Positions 36,189 to 49,102 of a DNA stretch of 64,000 nucleotides are shown here, piece after piece. The notes beneath the pieces were generated by a model. That model was not told where the DNA came from. It saw only the letters and a program-made list of their open reading frames with translations, and searched no databases. Made by a program: the position numbers and the translations under genes. Position 1 is the first letter of the stretch. Each line of letters begins with the position of its first letter. Source of the stretch: Pycnopodia helianthoides (lineage: Eukaryota > Echinodermata > Asteroidea > Forcipulatida > Asteriidae); NCBI GenBank assembly GCA_032158295.1, contig CM063243.1, positions 9,698,302-9,762,301 on the forward strand, read 5' to 3'.

Positions 36189-37163
36189 CTATTGAGCAAG
36201 AGAAACGAAGTTCTTTTATTTCAGGGACGGCACAACGTTAGCAGTTCAGTGATCTAATCAATTCACTCATTGACCCAATTCATCTGACATCATCACCCAG
36301 ACCGTGGTTTTCATCATGTTGGGAGTTAGATTCCCTGTGTGTTACTGTGTATAGTGTGCAGTCTAGGCGGACGTGCACGTGGTAAGACCAACACCGAACC
36401 TTTACCTTTGCAATTTTGACTCCTCGGCTCATTTGGCAGACCACGGGCAGACTGTAGCCACCTGTGACGCCAGTGCATTGGGGTCTATACAATTTTTAAA
36501 ACTACACAGATGTTATAGCCGATCCTCTCTCAACAAAGTGAGAATCAACTCAATGGTCTTTGTTTTATACAAATACCCTACGCACAGATCCTTGTCAATT
36601 GGTGGAACGCACCTCTTGTGTCATCCTATATTTAGCCATGTATACTGTCGCAACGATCCAAAAACTCAATATAGGAGTCATATACGGATAAATTATAGTG
36701 ACGCTTTGGACGCTTCGCAGCGCCGCCTCTAAAATATTAGTTCCCTGACCATTTGTCACTATCAGGCACGGTCGCGTCACTGCAGACAAGGTTGGTGTCT
36801 ACATGGAGTCTTCCACGTTGTTCGGAAGGGGTGTTTAGAGTTTTCAGAGTGTGGGGTGGACGAGTTTCCATGTCTATTTTGTGTCTATTGTGAACAAAAA
36901 TTTCAAATGACAGTTCACGGAAACCATAGGTCAAAGTTGAAACTTCCACCTCACGTAGTTGATGCAAGGAAAGAGGTGACTTGTCCACTGTTAATTATCA
37001 GAACAAATAATTTGTAATGCCAAGTACATACATTTTTAAAATTAAGTTCACTATGCCAAAGTCAGATATGCAAGTTAGTAGCGCGACTAATGAACAAACT
37101 CCAAAGGGGATTTTTATAAACGTCCACTAAAATAACTTCTGAGAGCCAGAAGAACGCACTGAC
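36189..37163 (-). other. Intron within PDZ domain
   Basis: It carries a repeat related to 46811-47010 and 55255-55460 (about 36240-36490). It also carries a copy of the repeat shared with 14555-15015 and 24315-24500 (about 36555-36800). No extra exon is seen. Confidence 0.55.
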
Positions 37164-37273
37164 CTGGTGGATGTGGCTGATGACCTCAGCATGTGAAGCA
37201 TTCTGGAGAGATTTACCGTTGACCTCTAAGATCTCATCTCCGACCTCAAGGTCAGATCTATCCGCTGGTGAGC
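37164..37273 (-). CDS. PALS1: PDZ exon: core (betaC-alphaA loop to alphaB helix)
   Basis: This 110-nt exon starts in phase 1 and ends in phase 0. The acceptor is CTTCTTTCTTAAATCCTGACAG with its first bases deep in pyrimidines, and the donor is CAG followed by GTCAGTG. It encodes SPADRSDLEVGDEILEVNGK, then SLQNASHAEVISHIHQ. GDEILEVNG is the hallmark betaD segment, and SHAEVISHI is the ligand-facing alphaB helix. Its first helix residue is His, the position that marks class I PDZ domains (C-terminal S/T-x-hydrophobic ligands in the known family). Domain identity is very secure. I cannot name a best family match. This is not the PDZ that follows the L27 domains of PALS1, because it lies upstream of them. 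Confidence 0.94.
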
Positions 37274-38814
37274 CTGTCAGGATTTAAGAAAGAAGAAAAA
37301 AAGGAACCGGTGAAAAACGTAAGACAAGTCAAGATTCAGCGTAATCTCTACCCTGGTTATTCTCAGAGCTAACAACTTTCTTCCTACAGATCCATTTCAC
37401 TACTACAACATTTCGTACTTCCAACACCATGTAAAGCTTCAAATCTTACTCACATGTAGAACCCAACGTTTAATTCCCTTGAGGGGTTTACTAAGATCCT
37501 TTCCCGCTCTTACAAAATCCATCCCAAACCGTCCGACACTGATTATGGTGGTGTGCCTGATCCCATGTAAAGCATAATCAGTTTACTAACTGCAGTCCTC
37601 AGTCCAACATAAACAAACAACACATGCAGTTTTGGATATTCAGGGGTAATGGGGGTGACTTGGGCTCGATGTCACAAAGCGCCAAGAATCATCTTCTGAT
37701 GAGTTGTCAGTGTTACCACAGTAATGTACTTTGCATTGTGACATCACACTTTGCTTTGCAATTAAGATTGATCCATGGGTTTAGATCAATCTTCAGCTAA
37801 TTGTAAAGAACTTTTTAGATAACCTGTATATAAGTGAAAATCAATCTCAACTGCTAAGCAAAATGTGAACGGCACATTACAAATTTCTATGGAATACTGA
37901 CAACTCATTATTTAGATAGAGCTTAGCACTTTGTGAAATCGAGCCAACTGGGTTATTAAAGATTATGTAAATTACACATGTATATCTTTAGAGAAACAGG
38001 ATGTAATATTGGGAGATTTATATGTCGGCCACGGCTACCAGTGGTCAATCAAGCAATGGGTTTGAGGTGGCACCATTGTGAATCTTCTCAACTGCATACA
38101 AGTAACATCATACGAAAAACAGTAAACAACCATGAACGTTTAGATTAAACAACAAAAGCTGCCACAAGAGGGCGCTAGTCGAGAAGCTTGATAACAAGTA
38201 GACCCATTCAATTTCACTGTTACTGAAAACTATGAACACTTAGTCATGTATGAGTTGTATAAGTCATGTATGAGTTGTATAAATGCATTCACAATTTGAC
38301 TGAGGAACATCAACTGTTGTACTCCTCAAGAGACAATTTCAAACTTACAATTTTTCACAAACCATATAATTAATGTGCAGATACAATTTTATTGTTACTA
38401 TCACTTTATATCTTTAATTGAATGAAACCAAGGAACCCTCCAAAGTGCATTGCACTATAAACTCGTGCAGGCCTGATACTTCACAGAAGCAACAAAGGCG
38501 ATTGCCTTGGTGCCCCACAAAATGTTCCACGTCAAATCATAGATTGCGCCCTCATGGTTCATAGCTCACCTTTTCTAATGAGAGGGTCTTGTGCAAAAGC
38601 CACTACATTTAATACTTAAATCACCATGGCTACCATCAAAAACAGATACCTTCTTGCAAGATGTTATTACTCCATTTTCCAGTTAATGAGTGGGAGAAGG
38701 TTTGACATAACCTTTTCATTGTCTTGTATTTATGAGAAAAATACAAATGTGGTTCGATATCACCATGGAGGTAGACATTAATATCCTACCTCCATGATAT
38801 CACCAAGATTGTTC

Positions 38815-39440
38815 ATTCGCCACAAGACAATCTGTCAATTATAAGGGATCAAGGACCTAAGGGTGTGATCTCCTTGGTGAACGACCCCCCCCCCCATCCC
38901 AATACCCAAAATAGATAGAATGTAAACATGAATAAATATATGAATAGATAAACACAAATGCAGTTCATTCTCATCAAGACTTGTTTAATTTCCACAAGAC
39001 AATCTATCAGTTATTTAGTATCCATGAACCCAAGGGAAGGATTTCCTTGGCAATGGCCCCCCAAACAGATGGAAAGCAAACATACATAAATAAATTAATA
39101 AATAATCACAAAGTCTTCAGCTCATTATCATTTAAATGTCATATTTTAATGTCCACAAGAGGATTGATCAATTATAAGGATTCAAGGATTTGTCCTTGGC
39201 ATAGCTCCCTCCAAACACCCCGAAAAAAGACAGTAAACAGAACAAACAAAACGAATAAACAAACACAAAATGCAGTTCATTGTGTGTCGTCCGAGACCGG
39301 TTTCATCTCCGCAAGCCAATCTATTGATTACGAGTACCTAATTGCGTACAACTTGTCCTGATCAAATAAGCGCAGCCCAAATCGGCTGGAATCTTCCCGC
39401 TCAAGGGCCCCTGATCTGACAGAAAAACAATGATATGGAT
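38815..39440. repeat. Diverged tandem array, period 156-172 bp
   Basis: Four units each begin with a CACAAGACAATCTGTCAATTA-like box (38821, 38993, 39154, 39310). Each proceeds through an AAGGAT(C)AAGGA box, a C/CCAAACA box and an AATAAACAAACACAAA(TG)CAG box. Identity between units is modest, so the array is old. Confidence 0.7.
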
Positions 39441-40588
39441 CGGCCGGTACACAGTGACATTGGAATGATTGAATTAAATGTATATAATATAACAACTTCA
39501 TTAGCTATGCAAGGGTTTTGTCAGTTTGTAGTCTGGCTAGAGCACAGCCAAGACATGATGAGGGTGCACTCGCAGTACATGAATGCACAACCCATGAACA
39601 TAATGAGTGTTTTCAATTGATGTTAAATTACCATCGGCGGGAAAGAATATAATTTTTTTTTAATACCACAGAATGATAATTTTTAAAAAAGTAATATTCT
39701 TTTTACACTGTGTGATGTCAAGTGGGAACTATCCTTACACTGTAGGTATAAAACTTCTAAAGAAAAATGTTTTTAAAGTTATGTTTGCGGGCGGCATCCA
39801 CTACAACTCAGTGTCGATTTTCAATCGAGACAACGTTTTTCTGTATCACCAATCATCCGTACACGGGTGATTTGGTTTATTGCTTAATATAATGTCTGGA
39901 AAAAAAATAAAGGAGGAAAATATAAATTTTGTTTTGTTTTAGAAATGCAGACTGTACAGAAAGCGTGGGAAGTTGTCAATTCAGGTCGTGATATTTACTC
40001 GGAGTGGGAGTTAAGTCGCCTCTTGCCACTGACTACTGAGCGGTCACACTGCTGAAAAAAACAGCAGTGAAAAAGAGCGGAAAAGCGGCTATTTGCTGCA
40101 CACAATGCAAAAACTACGTCTTCGGAGGAGCCCGAAGGGGCGACAACAACACCCTTTGGATATTCCTCGACTTGCAGGTACCACTCTCGAGCTGCAGGAC
40201 CCAGTTATATTACATTAAAAAGAGATGCTTTTTAGCACTTGATTTTGACAAGCATTTAAAAAAAAAAAATTATTATTATTATTTAATTTCTCTCCAAAAG
40301 TTCAATAAAAATTTACACACAAAAGAGATCCAAAATAGGTATGGAGAAGGCTAGACTGAGGAGAAAAATGTAAATTTTCCTATAACCTAAAGGTTCAGTC
40401 TGCCAATAAAAATATTTCTAAAAGGTACAGACACTCAATGTACACAATATACACATGACTTGGGTCATGGGACCACTGTTAGAATTATCATCTGATTTGG
40501 TTATTGTCAACATAATGCTGATTTACAGACAAGATTACCAAGAAGGGTACAATCAAAGTCACCTGTGAAAGTTGCGGCTCGTTACAGT

Positions 40589-41267
40589 TAAGCTTGGGCG
40601 ATATCGCTTTTCCTCAGCCACGATATATCGTCGAGAATATATCGCGATATTCGATATAATCGCGATTATTATTTTATGACGTCAATCTACTACAAATCTC
40701 ACGTGGGAGTTGTGGCTATGATTGACCTATCATTTCTATCGTTATTCCAATCACCTATTCTTCTGGTTTTACTCTAAACCTATGGTATGAAAACCTGGGC
40801 CTATTACTTACACACATTTAATGTGTTAACTGCGCATGACAGACTGTTCTTTATGTGTGCATAGCTAATTAGATCACGCCACTTGCACGTCCGCAACACG
40901 CACGTGATAATGCACGTGATAACAACCGTCTGTGTGGGACCGCCTGACCGCTAAGGCTTTGATGTTGGTTTTTTCCGAAGACTAAACCCCGTCGGATCGG
41001 ATCTGTTTGGGAATCTTGCGGTTGCGGTCTGTGACTTGCAACTCTTTGTTGCAGCAAATCATCTCGACAAGGAGATTTATTGTTGCAATATCGTCTCGAC
41101 AAGGAGATTTATTGTTGCAAGATCGTCTCGGCTAGGAAATACATCACGATACTTAACGATATCGCGATTAACCGATATCACGATTAAAAAAAACGTGACC
41201 CGATATCGTAATCGTTTCAGAACTAGTATCGCGATATTCGATAATATCGTGGTATCGCCCAAGCTTA
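40589..41267. mobile_element. Non-autonomous hAT-type element
   Basis: Ends TAAGCTTGGGCGATATC and GTATCGCCCAAGCTTA are inverted repeats. A perfect 8-bp duplication GTTACAGT flanks both sides (40581-40588, 41268-41275), as expected for hAT. Subterminal regions are dense in ATATCGCGAT motifs. There is no transposase ORF. An internal direct duplication of CTCGACAAGGAGATTTATTG lies at about 41063-41120. Confidence 0.93.
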
Positions 41268-41608
41268 GTTACAGTGTCAACTTGTTGAGAAAACAGCAAA
41301 AAACTGTCTCGGTATTTTCACACAAACGCAGAATCCATCCACGTTTTAGCTAGGGGGACAGCGGGTACCAACCGCATCTCTGGCCGCAGCATTCGCGAAC
41401 GGACACCAACCCTCAGATTTTTGAGAAACGTTTCATGCATGAAACGTTTTTATCGAGTTTAATCAATTGGGGTATTTTTTGCATACAAAACAAATATTTT
41501 GCAGGATGAGTACTACCATTACTATCTTTTTAACAAGTAGGCGTTCGGATAGAAATTAAACAATTTCTTTTTTGGGGTCATTACCAAAGTATGACCCTAA
41601 CCCTACCT

Positions 41609-42003
41609 TTAAAGGAACATTACAGAATTGGTCAGAAAAAAACTTGTAAAATATACTTTTCGATCACAGATTTACATAAAACTTACACGATCTAATGATG
41701 ATGATAGTAGAAAACATCCCTTGAAATATTTCTGTCTGAAATGCCATATTAGATGAGAAATTAATAAACTAATTTTCCAATTGGAGTTTATCGCTCAGTG
41801 AGCGTTTTATTCATTTGTTGAATCTATATGATTTCATGCAAAATGTGTAATCGGTTTTTCACTATTTTCTTGTGACCCAGATGAGTGATCGATCTCAAAC
41901 TTCTACAGGTTTGCCAGTTTATGTATATGGTGGATTACATAAAGTGCTTACACTGCCAGCAACTGTTTTGTTAGCAAAAACCAATTCTGTAATGTTCCTT
42001 TAA
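41609..42003. mobile_element. TTAA-type MITE, family 1, copy 3 (inverted)
   Basis: Same termini as 7635-8018, interior in reverse-complement order. Confidence 0.85.
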
Positions 42004-42474
42004 AGGAAGAACGCTAATATAGGTCTGCAGTGAAGGATTGACAAAAGCTTCTTTCAATATTTGAAAATATGTCTTCAACACGCAGCTGCTTTTTAAGGCA
42101 TTTCATAATTAATTTATCCGAGTCTACTCAGTAGTGTTGTCATCTCGAAATCGAGGGCCCTGTACGTGTAACTGTATACCGTCTGATCAATAAGTAAACT
42201 TTGGTTTATACACCATACTTTCCTGCATAACACAATGCAATCTTTGTGATGGATGACCAACTGTAAGCTTAAATGAATTAATAAAGTAATTTAAAACCCA
42301 TGAACGTGTATTACACGTGCATCATTGGTTTTGTGTAGAGTAAATTTCATGCTCCTTTGCTGCGTTCATATCCACACACACACACAAAATTATTTCTTAT
42401 GAACTTACATAATCAGTAAGCTTTCAGACAAAAATCAAACAATGATGTTTTTTATCCCTAATCTTGTTTATTAC

Positions 42475-42547
42475 CTTTTGCAACCCTGGCGATTGCATTG
42501 AATTGATTTTCCCATAAGTTGCTAAAAGGGTCTGGTGCAATAAACAT
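42475..42547 (-). CDS. PALS1: PDZ exon: betaB-betaC strands
   Basis: This 73-nt exon starts in phase 0 and ends in phase 1. The acceptor is CCTTGGGTTGGCTTTGTAG and the donor is AAG followed by GTAATAA. It encodes MFIAPDPFSNLWENQFNAIA, then RVAK and the first base of Gly. The end, NAIARVAKG running into SPADRSDL of the next exon, is the standard PDZ betaC turn (I-x-x-V-x-x-G-x-P-A). With the preceding exon, the carboxylate-binding loop would read ERLPIDLMFI, so the usual GLGF is replaced by LPID, an atypical loop. A stop lies just upstream of the acceptor in this frame, which fixes the exon start. The first codon is ATG, so an alternative start here is possible, but the upstream exon completes the PDZ fold. 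Confidence 0.85.
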
Positions 42548-42877
42548 CTACAAAGCCAACCCAAGGTTCCATTTTCAATACAAAGTCAATGTTTCCTATC
42601 AACCCCAAGCTTGATTAAATTCTTGAATACTTCAACTTTCATAGTTTTCCCAGAATGTTGTTTTATGTATACTTTTCCCCCGAAATAGCGAGTCTATGTT
42701 TTGTTTTTTAAATTCATTCACGATCTGTATGTTTTCCAATAGCGCCATGTTTGTAAAGTGTTTACCTTCAAACACTCCAACAACAAAGAGATGAAATAGT
42801 GTCTGAAAAAAGCGACTAACAATTCCTAACTTCCTTGCTAATGATCTCCCATCATGAGAAAAATGACAGGACATCAC

Positions 42878-43240
42878 CTTTCTGTCTTTACATTCTCTGC
42901 AAGGGCCGAGATTTTGTAACATGTTTTTCAATAAACAGAGAAATAACTACAAGTCTTTGTCTCAGAGCAACTTGTAGTTCCAAGTCAAAAAAAAAAACAT
43001 GATCTTTTTAAAAACAATGTCTCAAAAACTAAGCATACCCAAAGATTACATATTTACCAGCTTTCTGTCTTTATTTACATTCTCTGCAAGGGCCGAAATT
43101 TCATAAAATGTTTTTCAATAAACAGAGAAATATCTACAAGTCTTTGTCTCAGAGCAACTTGAAGTTCCAAGTCCAAAAAGAACATGGTCTTTTTAAAAAC
43201 AATGTCTCAAAAACTAAGCATAACCAAAGATGACATATTT
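42878..43240. repeat. Direct duplication, period about 182 bp
   Basis: TTCTCTGCAAGGGCCGA through TCTCAAAAACTAAGCATA occurs twice (starts near 42878 and 43060) with about 90 percent visible identity. Confidence 0.85.
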
Positions 43241-43766
43241 TCATTCTTCCAGAGTCATCCGTGAGTCAATATTGCGCAGTCCACTTTCAGACGTCCATGA
43301 ATAAAGATAATCGTGTTTGGAGACACACAGCGTAAATGTGAGGTGATATTTTTTTTTACACATCTGTGTCACAGTGCCAGTCTATTAGTGCTTTATTTTT
43401 CACCGGTGCGGTGCAATTTTCTATGAACCAGAGAGCAGTGATTCAAGTACCTCACAAACAAAACACAATTATGTAAAAAAAATATATATATAATAATACA
43501 AAATAGATTAAAAGAACTATCATCAATGACAGACGAATATATTCATCTGTTTCCTGTTTTAGCTTTTCTCTTTTCTGTCACCTTTTATTTTGCTATTAAA
43601 ATAAACTGTCCTTTATTGCATGTACTATTATACTTCGACCCAAAGTTTATTTGAAACATTTTACTAATGCAGCCATAATATTTGGTCATTGGAAAAATAA
43701 GTGGGAAAACATTTCTGGGCAGAAGGGCTGACCTACTTATAGGGTTTAATAGATCTTTCAGGCCAT

Positions 43767-44105
43767 TTAAAGGGTGTGCACAACATTGATAAAACTGAAA
43801 TATAAATGTTCACAGATTTGCACATAACTTTCATGGTATAAAGATGGTCATAATGGTAAACTTCCCTTGAAATACTTTTGCTTGAAATGCTATAAAACAA
43901 TGAGTAAAACAATTAGTTTTTTTATATTGCGTGTCCAAAACCCGATGTTTGAAAACAGTGAAAACATATAATGAGGTTTGTCACTATTTTCTTGTGACTC
44001 TCACGATTGATTGAGCTTAAACTTTCACAATTTTGTTATTTCATGTGTATATGTTGGGTCACATAAAGTACAGATACTGGTCTTTGACTATAATACCAAT
44101 GTCGA
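43767..44105. mobile_element. TTAA-type MITE, family related to 5572-6426
   Basis: Begins TTTAAAGGGTGTGCACAACA. The interior is the reverse complement of 6108-6426. The right end is degraded near ACCAATGTCGAACACAG. Confidence 0.75.
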
Positions 44106-44466
44106 ACACAGTTTTTCTTTCTTTTTTTTCCCGGAGAAAAAAAAAATTAAAAATCAGAAATCAGACTAACGTGGGAAGAATATCATGCATGCTAATATCA
44201 TCATGAAAGGCATTTTAAGGGCCCTGCCTAAGGCTCAGCATAATTATTGATATTACAATTCATGACTATTATTATTAAAGTATAACTAGTGAGAGCACTT
44301 TGGTCACAATCAGGGCACTTTGATTACCATCAGGGAGTGAACTAAACAGGGCTGCAACAATTGAATTACATGCATGACAGTCAAACAACACTGAGACCCC
44401 CATTGAGTGTTCACTGCATTCAACATTATCTGATTGTACTACGAAGACGAATCTTACAGATAGTAC

Positions 44467-44997
44467 AAATGCGCCATATTTTTGACCGCGTGAGGGCGCT
44501 CTCAAAAATAATTGTATCACTTCCGGGGGTATAACTTAAGCGCTTATCGTCTGCTCAGGTAGCTGTGTACAGTTTTAACATCGGCGTTCTGTCACTTCTG
44601 TGCGCGAGAGAGTTTAGTCAGTGCTTCTAGAATCTAAGGTGGATTAGTAAAGGCTCCTTTAAAGAAATAAAGAGCCCTGCATCTAATCTTAAAAAATATC
44701 AGAACTGGCAGTTAAGCATGGCTCATCCTTTCCTCTATAGAAACAACTGTTCTCCGCAAACAAAAACTGCTTCAAATACTTCCTCCAGACAGCTAAGGAC
44801 TGAAACACAATACTACCAGAGGTCATATCAATCACGGACAATAAGACCTCTAAAGGAGCCGTTATTACCTTAGATTCTAGAAGCACCGACTAAACTCTCT
44901 TGCGCACAGGTAGCTGAGCAGACGATAAGTTATACCCCCGGAAGTGATAAAAATGTTTCTGAGAGCGCCCTCACGCGGTAAAAAATACGGCGCATTT
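44467..44997. repeat. Fold-back element, copy 2
   Basis: Arms ATGCGCCATATTTTTGACCG and complement. The central part (AACTGGCAGTTAAGCATGGC etc.) is the reverse complement of 5598-6107, so the two copies lie in opposite orientation. Confidence 0.85.
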
Positions 44998-46055
44998 CAG
45001 CCTTTGTATTTTTTTATTTTGGCTTCCCGGGTGAATGGTTGTGTACACTGTATAGACTGTGGAAGTCTCGTGCGTAATGAATAAACACACCGCACGAAGA
45101 ACATCTTCTTCTTTTCTGAAATCAAATCTTTGTATGAAAAAAATCTGAACAGCAAAATGACTCGTTGCAATTTTTATAACAATGAGTTTGAGTTTTCATG
45201 ATGGAATACAAATAATTTTTTCATTATCACTGACACAATATTAAAACTCTGGCGCAAGAATGCTTTGATCTTAACTTTTTAGAAGGAAAAAAATCCACGC
45301 CCGATAAAATCCACGCCCCGTAAATCCACGCCCAATTTTGTGTAACCACTAAAAGCTGGCTTATACGCAAGAGTAAAAATGACGCATGAAGCAGTTTCTG
45401 CAGGACACTGACGCCTCAACAGCCATTGACTGCAATTAAAAGACTTAGCGTCTGGCAATTACAACGTCTGGCAATTTTAACGTCTGGCCATTATCATCAC
45501 GCGACCAAGTTTCATGATAAGGTAGACGAAAAGTCTTAATTTTGTTGCAAGTAACTGGAAGCAAAAGAGTTCAAGTTTAAATCTCGGGTTTTCTTTGGTA
45601 TTTTGCTGAAATGGTTTTATTTTCAAATTTTGTATCACCTAGGATTACATTCCCAACGACATAATATGATATTTCAAGGTCATAAACTACATTAAACTGA
45701 AATAATTGACAAAACAAAATCTCGCCCACGTAAAACTCTGTTTACGGTTGAGACCATAATGGTCCAGGAAGTTTGATTACTCGCGAGATTTACATATTAT
45801 AAGCCTAGCTGCATTATTTGTTTACAGTACAATATGATAAAAAAATGACTTGATTGACATGTACATTACTCTTTGGTGCAAAGGGGAATTCCCTCAAGGC
45901 CATCCATACATCAGTTGAGAAACGGCTCTTCTATTATTTGTTCAGGGCTTGGCATTTTGATTCGAGTCACAGAGATACAGGAAAAAAACAAATGTTTGTT
46001 GGCAGCGATCAATGTAACATGAGTAACTGTGAAAACTACCCACCATGTCTTTAAA

Positions 46056-46390
46056 GGCCCTGTACACTATTGGTAAGATCGAAAAACACAATGTTCACAG
46101 ATTCACACATAACTTACATGATTTAAAGTAAATAATGGTAGAAAGGGTTCCTTAACATATTTCTGCCTAAAATGCTATCGTTTTTGAGAAACGAGTAAAA
46201 CAATAGTAATTATCGCGTGCGATAATTTGAAAAAACAGAAAACAGAAGATCTCTTTTCACTATTTTCTTGTGACCTCGATGACCAATGGAGCTCAAACTT
46301 TCACAGGTTTGTTTTTTCATGCATATGTTGAATCACACAAAATGTGGACACTGATTTTGAGCTGTTACCAAAAGTGTACAATACCTTTAA
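46056..46390. mobile_element. TTAA-type MITE, CCCTGTACACTATTGG family, copy 1
   Basis: Left TTAAAGGCCCTGTACACTAT; right AAAGTGTACAATACCTTTAA. Copy 2 at 54057-54502 has an internal duplication. Confidence 0.85.
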
Positions 46391-46651
46391 AGATACTACT
46401 GCAAAAGCCATCCTTAACTAGCCAGCCTGAGCCTGTCTGCCACTATGTAAACAGAATACAGGACTATCCAGTTTCTGACAGTACAATCCCCCACAGAAAT
46501 GTTTCCATCTGAAATACTGTCAAGGAAACACCGATTGAAGACACCCCAAATAATCGTTGCTTTATACCAACTTGCAGTATAAATCAAAGTAAAGCCCCAA
46601 AATGAGCGAGCATAAAATTCCGGACAAAAAATATCAACCATTTTCCATTGT

Positions 46652-46654
<3 letters not shown>

Positions 46655-46695
<41 letters not shown>
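46655..46695. repeat. CA microsatellite
   Basis: About 20 uninterrupted CA dinucleotides. Confidence 0.97.
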
Positions 46696-46701
<6 letters not shown>

Positions 46702-46810
46702 ACAAAAAAAATAAGCTGTTGCAAACTGTTCACCAACCAAAAGGACCTAGGGTATAAACGCACAAATTAGGTAGTGGCATTACGCTTCAATCCTAGCAGA
46801 GTCACAGGTC

Positions 46811-47010
46811 TTGACCCAATCCACCTATCAACATCATCATCCCAATAATCTTGGTTGCGCCCTTTTTGGGAGTCAATGTCACAGTGTGTTATACAGTGTA
46901 GTGCACACCTTAGGGCGACGCGGCATTTACACGCTTACCGTTGACTCCCCAAATGGCGAGCATGGCAGACAGCCGCCGCATGTGGCCTTGGTGCAAAGGG
47001 GGGTTTTCTA
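46811..47010. repeat. Dispersed GGGAGTCAATGTCACAGTGT repeat
   Basis: Relatives at about 33190-33300, 36240-36490 and 55255-55460 share CATCATCATC, TTTTGGGAGTCAATGTC and, where present, CTCCCCAAATGGCGAGCATG motifs. Confidence 0.6.
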
Positions 47011-47724
47011 TTGACAACTAGAGGATGGGAATAAATTTGCCCTTTCACAAAAAACCATTGATGTATTTCTCACTTTGAAGTCAGTGTCAGTGAGCGATAT
47101 TCAAATGTCGGTAGCTTTGATAAGCTGTGACATTGACTGATCTATCAACCTCATCCCCTGAAAAGAGACCAAAGTGCTTTATCCCCTGCTAGTCCGATTT
47201 TATTGTCAAGTACATACATGAACTACACGCCCTAGTTGTCCTAATTTCATAGCAGGTCTACAGGTCTCTTCTTTACTGTTTCTAAGAACTGCCTGGAGGC
47301 TTTATTTTTCTTTGGGGGGGTTGGAAGGAGAGAAATAGGTTAAGGGGCAACAAATGTGTACTTTTCAGGCCTGGTGCTTCCTTCACAGTCCTTGTTAAAG
47401 GGAACTTCAATTTGAGGGGAAATACAATTTCTATTGGAACATTTCAAGGGGCACCAAGGCAATGACCAGGGGCATGAAGAGACAGACCAGGGGCATAGAG
47501 GCAATGTCTCCATGGCCTCTGCGAAGTATGAGAGGCCTGCGCTTTATGGAGGGAAACAAAAAAAGGTGTACTATGTACATTTGTCTTGGCACTGAAAAAA
47601 AGATTATTGGGTCGATCTTTTTGCCTTGTTCAGATAGGTCTTAAAATAATAATCAGCCCCTGGTTTGTTTTAAAATTGATATTATAATTACATCGGGGAT
47701 AAATAGTCATACCCTCGGATATGA

Positions 47725-47835
47725 ACTGCTCCCTTGTTACCCAGTGTTCTAAGACTGTCAAAATGCAGGGTTGCGGGTTCAACTCCCACCTGGGACTTTT
47801 CTTCCCGCAGGAATCCAAAACCACTATACAAAGCT
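47725..47835 (+). mobile_element. tRNA-derived SINE head
   Basis: TTGCGGGTTCAACTCCCACC is a B-box-like element. It precedes TGGGACTTTTCTTCCCGCAG, the same layout as the 30069 SINE. No complete tRNA cloverleaf is visible. Confidence 0.5.
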
Positions 47836-49102
47836 ACGAGTGTTTATCATGCAATGGTTGTTGCTTTGGGTAATAAAACACACACTATTAATACACTTTT
47901 TCACTGAAAGGCGAGTGGGAGTAAGCTTGTGTTATTTCCAGTGCAGTAATCACCAAGACGGAAACAAATCTCTTTCCAACATGGCTGCACTACAGATTGT
48001 CAACAATATCTAGCGAGAGGAGAAACGTCTCCTTAAAGAGACGTTTTACTTCATTGATTGTTTTTGGCAGAGTACAGTCATTCCAATCCACCCGCTCTCA
48101 ACTTTATCTGTCAAGTGTCAACGAATATGTGAGAATTTCAAGTATTGAGCCGATCAGAGTATTAAAAAAGAAGGTTCAATCATTATTCTAGCATGGAGTG
48201 AACGGAGGAAATGTCCACATCCATTCTGGGTCCACCAGCCTATTGCCGGCAGAAGCTCCAGAGATGAACATCGGCATTCTTCCTCCATGGCACAGATGTA
48301 GCTAGCATCCATGTCCTTGGGTTCAGGTCAACCATGGCAGCAATCAAGTCAACAGACAAGCTTGATTATTTGCCTAACCCAGATAAGATGAATGCAATTA
48401 GCAATTAGGGCTCTATTGGGGCTCTATTCGGGGTAACATACAACTGGTGTCCATCAGTCTGGCATGGTATGAGGGGGATGCCTCGAGGAAGTATGGGGTG
48501 GGATGGGGGGGGGGGGGGAGTTGAATGGCTCAAAAGTAGGTTCTCGTCTCAAAGGTAGGATTTGTAATCATTCATGAAACATTATTTGGAAAATTTTCAT
48601 CTGGAGGCGCACTGATTGCAAAGTCAATACCAGTGCAAATCCTTACTGTTTTGACACAGATCCAGCGCCCGACACAGGTCAATGCTGGGGTTTGTAAGTA
48701 GTAGTAGGGACGCAAAGTAAGTACTCAAACTCTGTGATAGACTTAAACAAATTTTTAAAAATTTTATCTATGTTTCTTTTTGGCCATGTTCATACAACGT
48801 ACTGAAGTTAGAACTGGACCAGCTTAACTTTACAAGCAGCAGGGGTAGTGGTAAAAAATAAAACTACCTTGCATTCAGACAGACCTGATATGGTTTATCT
48901 TCGGTTTTAAGAGGTAAATAGTACCGTGACCCAACACAACAACATACGCTACATTTACATAGACCCCGCATTTACATATAAAAAAGCATGTACAAAAGCA
49001 CGCACTTTCACAAAGTATAAGACACGACAGCCGGATTGAAATGTTGTAGTGTGAAAGGGCCAGTCAAACTGACACGGGTCAAACCCCTGTCCAACACCGA
49101 CA

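Larger units (their letters stand above)
37274..42474 (-). other. Intron within PDZ domain
   Basis: It contains the diverged tandem array 38815-39440, the hAT-like element 40589-41267 and the MITE 41609-42003. A 20-bp direct duplication lies near 38243-38282, and a C run near 38886. A splice-like segment at 38570-38614 is discussed under rejected items. Confidence 0.55.

Noticed and set aside
38570..38614. Possible PDZ exon ending DPLIRKG with a strong donor (AAG followed by GTGAGC)
   Set aside because: It ends in the right phase for 37164-37273. But 42475-42547 gives a proper betaC strand (NAIARVAKG) with a far better acceptor, and this one needs a phase-1 start after a weak AG. It could at most be a rare alternative.
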